This document shows positions 1-12,100 of a stretch of DNA of 64,000 bases, in pieces. Location of the stretch: NCBI RefSeq assembly GCF_016863655.1, contig NZ_BOPH01000034.1, forward strand, positions 1 to 64,000, in the 5' to 3' direction. Each line of letters opens with the position of its first letter. Position 1 is the first letter of the stretch. A program made the position numbers and the translations under genes. The stretch comes from Virgisporangium ochraceum (GTDB lineage Bacteria; Actinomycetota; Actinomycetes; Mycobacteriales; Micromonosporaceae). Below the pieces are notes generated by a model, which worked only from the letters and a program-made list of their open reading frames with translations, was not told the origin of the DNA and searched no databases.

Positions 1-114
1 GGTCCGGTGGACGGCCCGGCGCCGCGTGGTGGTGGTCCCGAGATTCCGGCGCAGCGCGGCCCGGTGGACGGCCCGGCGCCGCGTGGTGGTGGCCCCGAGA
101 TTCCGGCGCAGCGC
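1..114 (+). repeat. Two tandem 57-bp coding repeats
   Basis: Bases 1-57 and 58-114 are near-identical 57-bp units, each encoding 19 residues that include DGPAPRGGGPEIPAQR. The window edge falls at the start of a unit, so more copies probably lie upstream. The section is Pro/Gly/Arg-rich and probably an unstructured linker. Confidence 0.9.
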
Positions 115-3100
115 GGTCCCGGCGAGGTGGGGCCGCGGGGTGACATGCCCGTGCGCGGCGGCGATGGTGCGGCGCTCCGGAACGACATTCCGGGGCGTGG
201 CGACGGTCCGGGGCCACGGAGCGAAGGCGACGCCTCCGCGCCACGCGCGGAAGGCCCGGCGGGCCGTGATGGAGACGCGGCGGCGGGCCGCGACGGGTCG
301 CCGGCGCGCGACGGCGATGGCCCGGGCGCCTACCAGGACGCGTCGACGCTCGCGACGGCCGAGGTGCGCGGGCTCTCCGGTGCCGAGGCCGGACGGGTCG
401 CCGACGCGGTGCGGTCGGTGGTCGGTGAGCGGCCGGGAGCGGCCGAGGCGCGGCTCGATGCCCGCTCCGTGCACGCCGTCGTCAACAACCCGCGCGGGTT
501 CCCGCCGGAGGTCGTCGAGGCGTTCCGCAACTTCTTCACCGAACGCGGCGGCGACGGCGTCCACCGGCCGTTGGGCACGTTCGAGATCCGCCAACGCGTC
601 GCCGAGATCGAGCAGATCGCCGCCAGCCACAGCCAGCCGCTGGCCGCCGACGCCGCGCGGGCGCAGTCACTCATGCGCGACCTCGGTCAGCCGCCCCGCG
701 CCGACAACCCGGCGGCGACCGAGCGGTTCCACAACGACATCAGCGCCCGTGTCGCCCGGTCCGACGACGGCGCCATCGTGCGCGACCTGTTCTCCCGCAC
801 CGCCGCCGACGGATCCCGCAGCCCGGTGAGCGCCACCGAGGCGACGCGGATCCTCGACCGGCTGCAGACCGCCCAGCAGCGGGGCCCGCACACGTTCGCC
901 GAGACCGTGAACCAGATCCGCACGGAGCTGCGGACCCCGGAGGTCGCCGAGACCCCCCGGACCGGTCCCGGCGAACGGACACCGGTGGAGCGTGCCGCCG
1001 ACGGGCGCGGCGACCGGCCGTCCGGGGACACGCGGACCCGCGCGCCCGACGGCACGGGCGACGGCCCGGCCCGGGGCACCGGTGACGGTGCGGCGCAGGG
1101 CCGTGGCGATGGTGTGGGCCAGGGTCGTGGTGACGGTGCGGCGCAGAGCCGCGGCGATGGTGCGGGCCAGGGTCGTGGCGACGGTGCGGCGCAGGGTCGT
1201 GGGGACCGTGGGCCCGAGGGGCGTGGGGATCGCGGGGAGGAGCAGGGGGGCCGCCCGGGCGAACGGTCCGAGGATCGGCCCGGCGAGGACGGGCCGCCGC
1301 GTCGCGACGAGGAGGGCCCGCTTCGCGATGAGGACGGGCCGCCGCGTCGCGACGACGAGGGCCCGCTTCGCGATGAGGACGGGCCGCCGCGCCGGGACGA
1401 GGACGGGCCGCCGCGGCGGGAGGACGAGGATCCGCCACCCGCCGGGTCGGAGGCTCGCGACCCCGAACCGACCGGGCCCCGCGACAGCGACGGCGCAGCG
1501 AAGGAACCCGCTGCGGAAGCGCGCGAGGACGGGCCGCCGCGGCAGGAGATGATCGACGGGGGCCGTGAGCCGAACGCGGTGCGCGAGCCCGGGGACCCGG
1601 CGCGCATGGCGGCCGAACTGGAGGCGGTGCGTAGCAACTACCGGCCGAACGACCCCAACCGCCAGACCACCCTCACCGCCGACAGGCCGATCAGCCCGGC
1701 CGAGTCGCGGCACCACCAGGCGCACCGCCCGCCCGAAGAGGTCGTGCGCGAAAACGTCGACAGCCTGGTCGACAACGCCAAGTGGCAGGAGATGGTCCGG
1801 CAGCTCGAGTCCTCGGTCGGCGGCGGGCGGCTGGAACGGGCCGACCATACCGGTGACGGTGGTGTGCTGCTGACCTTCCGCGAGGGGTCCGGGGTCCGGC
1901 AGGTCGAGGTCCGGTTCGGCGCCGGGGACCTGCGCCCGGAACCGACGTTCCCGCGCGACGCGCAGGGCAAGGTGCACGAACAGCTCCGCGGCAAGGACAT
2001 GACCATCCGGATGCCGGAGTGGCACCGGGCACCCGAGACCATCACCCGTCCCGACGGCCTGGTCATCGAGAAGGGCACGGTCGTCCCCGAGGGGCCGATC
2101 CGGGTCACGTTCAACACCTCGGGCCACAGCACACCGAAGATCGCCAACGAGCTGCCGGCCAGGATCGAGAAGTTCTGGCCACGCGAGGGCGAGGCGCCAC
2201 CGCCGGGGCGCCGTCCGGACGACTCCCCGCCACCACCCGGTCCCGACAGCGGACCGCCGCCGCCACGGCCCGGCGGTCCCGACGGACCTGACCGGCCGCC
2301 GCCGCAGGGAGGCGGCCAGGGCGCCGGACGGGGCGGCGCCGCGATGCGCGCCGACGGCGGCGCCGCGATGCGGACCGAGGGCGGTGGCACGGCCGTCGCG
2401 GTGGTGGAAGGCGCGACCCGGTCCGGCCAACCCGTCATGGGAAGCGCGCCCGCGCGGCCGATGGAGCCCGTCCTGGCCGGTCGCGCGGAGGCCGGCGCCC
2501 CGGCACCCGCACGTGCGCACGACCCGCGGGACGTCATGGTCCTGCGCGACGAGCATGGCGGCCTGCTGCAGCTCGGACCGTACGAACCGGCCGCGATCGG
2601 CGAGGTCCGCGTCGGAGAGCTGAAGCACACTGTCGTCATCCGGCCCATCGAGGCGGAGCCGCTGCGCACGGTCGACATCGACGTGGTGCGGACCCTCGCG
2701 GAGGAGTCGGTGGTCGGCGGGTCCGGCCGCCCACCGACGGTCACCAACATCACCCGGGTCGGACCCGGCGTGTTCAGCGTCGAGTTCACCGGCGGATCCC
2801 GGCCGATCGAGGTGACGTTCCGTCCCGAGCAGTCGAGCGGCCCGGCCGGCGAGGTGAGCATCCGGGTCGGGGAGAGGTCGCTCGACGAGGCCCTGACCGG
2901 CCGCACGCCGCGTCCCGTCGAGATCTCCATCGACACCCGGTTCAGCAGCACCGACCCGGTACGCCTGCGCCAGGAGATCGACGCCCGGGTCCGCGAGGCG
3001 CTCGACTCGGTTCACACCGAGCTCACCCCGGGACACCGGGGCACCGCGGAGCCGGTACGCACCGAAACCGACGCCCCGCCGCGACGACAACCCAGCGACG

Positions 3101-6100
3101 CCGAGCTGGAGCAGCTCGCCCGGAGTGTGGACGACCACGTCGACGGCCTCGGGCAGACGCCGCGCGGCGCGGTCGAGGAGTACACGCCCACCGGCCCGCG
3201 CTCCGGCGACGTGACGTTCGTCAGCGGTCCCCGGATTCCGGTCTCGGTCCTGATCGGGACCCTGCCGCCCGGGGTCGCGATCACCGCGCAGATCGACCTG
3301 GCACCGGTTCCCGGATCGCCGGACCAGCGGTGGCAGGCCAGCGTCACCGTCGACGAGACGGTCGACCCGGCCCGGTTGCCGGAGCTGATCGACGAACAGC
3401 TCGAACGGCTCGGCGACTTCATCAGCGGCATCCGGGACACCGTGCTGGTTCCGCCCCTCGTCGACGGTGCCGGCGCGGTAGCGGACCCGCAGGCGCCGCC
3501 GCAGCCGGGATTCCCGGACCGGCCGGTCGTCGGGTTCCCGGACCGGCCGGCCGTGGTGCTGCCGGAGCCGCCGGACGTCGGGTTCCCCGAGGCGCCGGTC
3601 GTCGGGTTCCCGCAACCACCGGACGTGGCGGCGGTGCCGGGCCCGGGCATCCAGCCCACGCCCGGAACCCAGCCGGCACCGGGAACCCAGCCGGCGCCCG
3701 GTCAACCGGGCGCCCCCGGCCAGAACGGCGCGCCGGGCCAGCCCGGCCAGCCCGGCCCGCCGGCCCAGAACGTCGCGCCCGGCCAGAACGTCGCGCCCGG
3801 GCAGAACGGCGCCAACGGCAGGCAGCCACCGGCGCCGATCGACGCCGTGCGGGCCGGGATCGACGAGTTCCTCACGCAGACCGGCAACAACGGCGGCGCC
3901 GTCCGGCAGCCGCTGGGCGTGGGCAGCTGGGCGGCGTTCGTCGTCGCCGACAGGGACGCCACGTCGCTCGTCTACTTCCTCGACGGCGCGTCCGCCGAGG
4001 TGGTCCTCGAGCCGGCCGACCTCGACGGCGAGGAGGCGCAGCTCGTCTTCCCGGCCCTGATCTTCGGCGCCGCCCCGCACGGCCACCCGACCGGGCCGGT
4101 CCGCGTGCGGCTCGGCGCCGCTCTCGGCACGGTGCCGCCGGGCGAGGTGCCGGCACTCGTGCGGCGCAGCATCCTGGCGCAGCTGAACGAGGTGCACGGC
4201 TGGCTCGTCACCCGGCCGGAGCCGGAACCGGTCGAGATCCCCGAGCCGGTACCGACGGAGATCACCCCGCCGGTTCCGGCGGAGTTCAACCCGGGCGCCG
4301 CGGACCTCGTTCCGGGACCGGCGCCGGCCGAACTCGACATCCGGCCCGAAACCGTCGAGATCCCCCGCCGGATCATCCACCTGCCCGGCCAGGTGCCGCC
4401 CTACGCCGTGCAGGACCGGTCGAACGCGGTCACCGGTGCGGTCACCGGGTACCTGCAGGAGGCCCGCAGCGGCGGCGGCTACACGCCGGTCTCCGACGCG
4501 ATGCACGACGCGGGGCTCGGCGCCGGCCTGCGGCTGCCCGTGTCGGCCAGCTGGAACGACGGCGACGCCACGATGTCGGTCCGCTACCGCGACGGGTTCA
4601 CCGCGCAGGTGCGGATGTCGGTCGAGTCGTCGCTGCCCGCCGGCCAGACGCTGCTCTCGGTGCCGTCGATGGTCCGGACCGGCGGAACCTGGGCCGCACA
4701 GGAACCGGCGGTCATCGCGGTGTCGGCGTACGCGCCGGCGAACCCGGCCGCGATGACCCGGCAGGTCACCGGCCAGGTCTGGACGGCGCTGGACCGTCTG
4801 CACCGGGAGATGCAGCCGAAGATGGGGCTGCTCTCGTACAAGGTCGAGAAACCCGAGTCGCCCGACGAACAGATGAAGCGGTGGCTCGAGAAGATCCTCT
4901 TCGACGCGCAGACCGACGGGCTGCTGCGCCAGATGATCCGCATGGGCGTCATTCCGGGACCCGACGGCACGTGGATCAGCCTGGACCACCCCGACGTCCA
5001 CCGCGTGATGACGCCGTACATGTTCCTGGAGTTCCAGCGCATCCGCCGGTCCGAGGAGGAGTCGGAGAGGTCGTTCGACGGCGGCGGAGGGCCGCAGTCG
5101 CCCTACGAGACGAACTTCGGCGGCGACCGGCCCGGCGGGTCGAGCGTCATCATCTCCAGGCAGCTCGCGGAGGTGGCCCGGAAGGAGGCCGCGGAGGCCC
5201 GCAAGGCGGCCGACGAGGCGCAGAAGAAGGCCGACGAGGCGCGGGAACGGGCCGACGAGGCCCGTCGGAAGGCCGAAGAGGCCCGTGCCAGGGCCAACGA
5301 GGCCGACCGCCGCGCCAACGAGCTCGCCAACGCGGCCGACCGGGCCCAGGAGCGGGCCGACGACCTGGCCGAGCAGGCGCTCTGGGCCGCGCAGGGCGCC
5401 GAGAAGGCGGCCGAGGAGGCCCTGTGGGCGGCCACCGAAGCGGCGTGGGAAGCCGAGGAGGCGGCCGAGGCGGCCGCTGAGCGGGCCGACCGGGAAGCGG
5501 CCGAGGCGTACCGGCTGGCCACGGCCGCCGAGAAGGCCTACCAGGACGCGATGCGCCAGCGGCAGGAGGCCGAGGAGAAGCTCAAGGAGGCGCGGGAGAA
5601 CGAGGAACACCGGATCATGAAGGCGGTCCGGGCCGCGTTGAAGCGCATGAGGTCCGCCGACGGCGTCGAGTGGTTCGTCGTCCGGCGCGGGTCGCGCCCC
5701 GGCGAATGGAACGTCGAGGTCTTCATGCGCGACCCCGACAACCCCAACCCCGGCATGAAATGGATGGACCACACCGGGGCCAGGTACACGTTCCGGTTCG
5801 TCCTGAACGGCGAGCACACCTCGATCGAGGCGACGATCCCGGAGAGCGGCGTCGGCAGCACGTCCGCGATCGTCACCCTGCCGGACCGGTTCGACCTCAG
5901 CGACGACGACCTGTACGCCATGATGGCCGAGCTGATGGGCGTGCTCCTCGACCAGACCGCGTTCCGGCAGCGGCCGTACCACGTCCGGCGCCAACCGGAC
6001 GCGCCGGCCGAACCTCCGCCGCTGCCCGACGGCTTCACGCGTACGGACGCGACGGACAAGCAGCACACGTGGCTGATCAACCAGGTGTACCGCAACCCGT

Positions 6101-9100
6101 TCAGCTCGCACCGGGGCGGCGGCGGATGGCAACCCAGCTGGATCTACACGTCGGTCCTGCGCTTCGCCGAGGCCGACGCGCCGGCCGAGGGGCCCGTCCC
6201 GCGGCGGGCGGCGGCCCGGGCGCGGGCGCGGGCCGAGCTCGAAGCCGCCCGCGCGCAGCTGCAGGGTGCGGTCAGGGACGCGTTGAACCAGCTGGTCGAC
6301 AACCCCGGCAGCGGGGTCGTGAGCGCCCGGGTCGAAGACGGGCAGCGCACCGGCGAGAAGGTTCTCGTCGTCGAGGTCGACGACGGGTCACGCGGGACCC
6401 ATCAGCACCGGTTCCGGCTCAGGCAGGGCGGCGACAAGGCCGTCGACGGTGCGCTCGTCGTGGAGATGCCCGAGAACGGCGGCGAGTACAACGGCACGAT
6501 CGTCATTCCCGAGCGGACCCGCCTGAGCGGTACGGACCTGGTGGCGGCGGTGGCCCGCCAGCTCAACACGGCCATCGGCGGCACGGTCGCCCTCCAGCGC
6601 GGCGGCATCCAGCGCGGCGGCACCCGCGAGTACCTGAGCCGGGAGATGATCCTGGTGCGGCTGCGGTACCTGTCGGCGCAGTACGACGCCGCCGGCGGCG
6701 CGTTGCCGGAGGCCGACCTCACCGAGACCGCGACGCTGTTCCGGTGGCTCGGAATCGGATGGGTCCGCACCGGCGGCGACGACGGTCCCATGACGGCGCT
6801 GCCGCTGCCGCGGGTGCTGACGGGCGAACCGGCGCTCCAGCAGATCCTGAAGTTCGGCGAGGCCCAACGGCATCAGCTCGCCGCGGTGATCTCAGGCCTG
6901 GCGGCGTCGGACCCGACGCAGCTCGCCGACAGCCTCCGCGACGGCGTGCACTTCTTCGACGACGGCGAGCTGGCCCGGTCCCGGGTCGAGCTCCGCCGCG
7001 ACCGTGACGGCACGGGCCCGGCGCGGTTCTACGGCGCCAACGGCAAGCCGCTCAACACCCGGGACATCGACCGGCTGGGCCTCGCCAAGTTCGTCGCGAT
7101 GGCCGACGGCACGTTCTACGTGAGCCACGGCGAGTTCCCGGTCGCCGACATCGGCAGCCGGGTGGAGAACCACCACTCGCTGGCCCGCGGCGAGGAGGTG
7201 ATCGCCGGCGGCCACATCGAGGTCATCAACGGCGTCCCCGTGCACCTCGACGTCAGGAGCCCGTTCAAGACCGACCGCAGTCAGCTCGTGCGGCTGTTCG
7301 AACAGCTGGGCTCGCACGGGGTGAACACGCCGTTCGGGATCAGCCTGGCCGACACCGACGGCGCGGAGACCGTGTCGGTGGTGACCCACGACGAGCTGGT
7401 CCGGGCACACGCCGCCATCCGCGAAGGGCTGCGCAACGCAGTCCTCAACGCGTACGGCGGCACGAGCCTCGTGCGGGGCCTCGAACTGACCGGTGACTTC
7501 GAGGCCGTGATGCACCTGTACGGGCGGCCGATGCCGGTGAACCTGCTGTGGATGCTGCCCGCTCTGCTCCGACGCACCGACGTGCCTCCGGGCGACCTGG
7601 CCGCCCTGGCATCGGAACTCCTCACCAAGCGGCTCAACGAGGTCCTGCGGACCCGGATCGGCAACGACGCCGCGGCCATGCGGGAGGTCGCCGAACAGGC
7701 GTCGGCCCTGACCCAGCGCGAGAACGTCATCGAGGCCGTGCGCGACGCCGTCGCCGAGATGGGTGGCACGGTCACCGCGGACCCGCGCGGCAACGGGTCG
7801 ATCGTGACGGTGGAGGGCGCCCGCCCCGTCCGCATCGTGCCGGCCGTCCTCGAGTCCGACACCGTGTCGTACGGCTGGTCGGCGTTCCCCGGGTTCGAAG
7901 CCGAGGGGACGCCGCAGTCACCGGGCTGGCTGGTGCGGATCAACACCGATGTCGCCGCCGACCCCGTCGCGTTGCGGGAGATGGTCGAGGAGATCCTCCT
8001 GCGCCAGCAGCGGGAGGCGGCCGGTGCCGGCGGGCTGCGGGACAGGTTCGCCCGGATGTTCGCGCCGCCGTCCGCCGGTGAGCCGATGCTCGGCGCCGAC
8101 GCCACGTCCGGTACCGGGCCGCAGCCGGCGGACATCGCCGCCCTCCACGCGCTCAGCCGGCTCATCACCCGGTTCCGCGCGGCATCGGAGGACGGCCGAC
8201 GGGCGGTGCTCGGGTTCGAGATCGCCCGTGCCCTCAACGGCATGCTCCGCCCGGCGGGCAGCCTGGGCGCCGACGCGCAGTGGCGGCTGGTCACCGCGCA
8301 CGTTCCCGACATCGACCAGGTGGCCGCCGAGGTGGCGCCGTACGTTCCGGCCCTGCGGGTGCCGGCCGCCGAGCGGCCGGCGGCCGTACCGGCCGGTCAG
8401 CGAGCGGCGGCGGTACCGGCCGGCCGGCGAGCGGCGGCGGGGCCCGCGCCCGTCGAATGGACGATCCCCGACGTGGGCGGCCGGCCGCTGCCCGGTGAGC
8501 CGGCGCTCGACGTTCCGGCGACGTGGGAGTCGACCGCCAGCGCGCTGGAACGGTCGATCAAGCGGCACCCCGACCTGTTCGACTCGGTCACGTCCAACGC
8601 CGGCGACGGATCGGTCATGACGCTCCCGCACGGGTTGGACGTCGCCGTCGAGTGGGTCGTCGGACCGGTGCGCGACGGGATCAGGGCCTACCGCGGCACA
8701 CCGGTGGCGGGCGCGAAGTCCGGACCCGGCGACCGGCGGGTCATCCGGGTGGTCGTACCCGACACCGTCACCGGTGTCGACCTCGACGCGGGCCGGTACC
8801 AGCGCGACCTCTGGCTCGACCGCACGGTCGTCAACCAGATCGCCCAGATCGCGGCGGAGCTCGCCGGTACGCAGCTGCGCGACCGGGCCCACCGGATCTC
8901 GACGGTGGTCGGGCCCCGCCTGGGGCGCCAGGCCCCCCTCTCCCCCCACCTCGCCGGCCAGCGGGCGGAACTGCGGCTCCTGCTCAGGGAGCTCGACGCC
9001 GCGGAGCCGGACACCCCGCTGCGGCACGAGATCGAGCGGCAACTGAGGGACCTCCGCGACACGATCGCCGACCTCGACGCCCTCCAGCTCCGGCCGGAGG

Positions 9101-12100
9101 AGCGCTCGGCCGTCGGAGCGGTTCCGGCCGCTGACGCGCGTCCCGACGTATCCGCGAGCGACGCCGCCGGCTTCCGCGCGGCCCTGCGCTCGGCGGCGGA
9201 GTTCTTCCGGCCGGTCGGCTTCGAGTACGAGTGGCCCGAGGGCGGCGCCGACCCGGTCACGTTCACGGCAGCGGACCGTTCGGAAGTCGTCAACCTGAAG
9301 GAACTGGCGGAGACGCTGGCCCAGCGCGGCGAGTACGGTGCCGGCCTGACCGCCGCCGCGATCGACGTCCTCGGACAGCGGCTCGCGGGAGACGGCCCTG
9401 CGGCGCCGATCACGGCCCACGCGCTCGCCCACGCCTACCGGACCGGGCCGGTACCGGCCCGGCCGCACGTCGCCGCCGAGTTCGTGCGGCAGATCGCCGG
9501 GCTGCAGGTCCCCGAAGCCACCGACCTCGCCCGGAGGCTGCCGGCCGACGTCCGCAACCTGTACGTGCCGCTGTGGGAGCACGTCGCGCGGCAGCTGCTC
9601 ATCGAACAGGCGGGCAACGCGGGCGGCGCCGGGCTGGTGTACCCGGCGCGGTCGGCGTCGGTCCGCGGCGACTCGCTCAGCATCACGCCGCACGGTGGCG
9701 CGACGAAGGTGGTCGACCTCACCCGGTCGATCCGGCACCTCGCCGACCTCGCCGCGCGGGGCGTCTCCACGGCCGGATTGACGGCCGCCGCCGCGGCCGA
9801 GGCCGGCGCGCTGGTCGCGTCCGTCGCCGGTGACCGGGGACGGTTGACGCCCGCCCGCGCGGCCGACCGGGCCGAACGGATGCACCGCGGCGCGCTGCTG
9901 GCCCTCGGCCGCCTCCACGCGGGCGCGGAACCCGGAAGCGAGATCGCGACGGCGGCCTGGGAGCGGTTCGACGCCATCCGGCGGACGGTCGCGCCGACCG
10001 GGTCGGAGCGCCTGGCCGGCTCGTTGACGCCCGAAGCCGACGCCCTGTACGAGCGGTCGTTGGCCGGGCCCGCGCCCGACCCGCTTCCGCCGGCCGTCAC
10101 CGAGGCGACCGAGCTGCGCCCGCAGCTGCCGGGCCTCGAGCTCGTCGAGGTGACCGAGGCGCACACCAACGGTTGGCCCGACTTCGGTGCCGTCCTCCTG
10201 GAACGGATCGACGCCTACCACCGCGAGTCCGACCGGCTGGCCGCGCTGGAGAACCCACCCGGCGCGGCGATCGACGCGCTGGCCCTGGTTCTCGCCGAGC
10301 TGGAGAACGCGTACTGGCACTGGACGCGGGCACACCAGTCGGCGCGGACGGCCGACCGGCTCGAGGCCGCGGCCGCCAGGTCCGAACAGCTGGCGACCCA
10401 CCCCTCGCCGGGCACGGCACGCGTCGACATCGAGAACCTCTTCGACGCGGCCCACCGCGCGCTCTGGGAGGCCGAGGTCGAGCGGGGCAACGCCCGCGGC
10501 TCGTGGGACCTCGTCGGCCGGCACGTCGCCGCCGCAGGTCCGCTGGCCGAGGCCGCCGTGGCGCTGCTGCCGGGGCCCCACGTCCGGCCGGACGGCCCCG
10601 ACGGTCCGGATGGTCCCGACGGGCCGGACGGTCCCGGCGGACCGGACGCGCCCGTCAGGCCCGCCGCCGATCCGGACGCGCCGGCCGATCCGGACGCGCC
10701 GGCCGATCCGGACGCGCCGGCCGATCCGGACGCCCCCGAGCCGGCGCAACCGGCGGAACCGGAGGTTCCGGCGCAGCCGGGCGCCCCGAGTCCCGAGGAG
10801 ATCGGGCGCCGGATCTTCCTGCAGCTCGGTCGCGAGTTCACCGACCTCGGCGACACCATCGAGAGCGACGCCACCGCGATCGGCTGGCAGTTCGACCGGC
10901 AGACCGACGCCTTCACGCCCCAGCGGTCACCGGTCGACGCGGCCCGGACCACCCTGATCCGGGCGTACACCGCCGCCACCGCCACCCGCCAGACCGACAT
11001 CGTCTCGGTGCTCGTCGACCGCTTCGGCGGCGTGCCCTTCCGGACGATCGCGGAGGCGCCCGGTGTCGCCCGGCAGAAGATCGACGAGTACCTGGCCGGC
11101 CTGTCCGGCGACGCCGGACCCCGGATCGCGTTCCTGTCGGTCACCATCGGCGGGCAGCGCGACCCGCTGATCATCGCGGTGGTGGTCGACCCGGCCGCGG
11201 GCGGGGCGCCCCGGATCGTCGGCGCGATCGGGGGCGGACGCCCGACCCGGGTCGATCCCGCCTCGCTGGACGTCGGCGTCGACGAGCTGCTCGCGGGGTA
11301 CCCGGGAACACCCACCGCGGTCCGGGTGGTCGACGACGGCGCCGTTCGTCAGCGCGTCGAGGAGACCATCGGCCAGCGCACCGCTCTGGTGGAGCGCACC
11401 GTCGCCGACGTGGCCGCGGCCGGCGTGCGGCCCGACGTCGACCTGCAGGGGAAGCTGGCCGTCGACGTCGGTCCGGACGGGGTGCGGTTCCTCGGCCGCG
11501 TGATCGCGGCGTCGCCCGGCGGGCCCGACCCGGACACGGCCCGGAACCCGGCTCCGGCGCCCGGCCCGGCTCCGGCGCGGGCCGCGGCGGAGGACGCCGC
11601 GGAGACGCCGGCGGACGGCGGCGGCGCGGCACCCGCCGAGGATGGCGCGCCCGCGGAGAGCGCCGAGGCGGCGCCGGCTGAGGGCAGTGCGCAGGCCGAG
11701 GGCGGTGCGCCGGCAGAAGAGGGCGCGCCGGCGGAGGGTGGCGGTCCGGCCGACGGCCGCGCCATCGCGCCCGATCTCGAGAGCTGGGACCAGGCGGTCC
11801 GCGACGCCGGCCTCGACGAGGTGGAGGCCAGGTTCCTCGACACGTTCACCCGCTTCTACGGCGTCACCTTCGAGAAGGCGGCCGAGCGGGCGCACATCGA
11901 GACCCCGGGTGACGTCCAGGCGCTCGTCGACAAGGTGCGGGCCGTCGCCGCCGACTACCGCGCCCGGGAGGCGGCCATCGCCGCCGAGAAGGCGGTCCTG
12001 GAGCAGCTGGCGAACGACCCCGAGCTGCTGGCCTGGCTGCGGGAGCGGATCGAGAACAGCACGAAGCTGAGGCGGATCCGGGACGAGAGCAACCCCGAGG

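Noticed and set aside
7..9. GTG at base 7 as the start of the giant protein
   Set aside because: It lies inside a 57-bp repeat already in frame from base 1, and the same codon recurs in the next repeat copy. No ribosome site can be seen.
955..1560. CRISPR-like array because of short repeats
   Set aside because: The repeats are imperfect, in frame, without spacers, and encode low-complexity protein.
667..6132. A 1,821-codon minus-strand frame near the window start
   Set aside because: It is the mirror of the repetitive plus-strand frame, with low-complexity translation and no recognisable domain.
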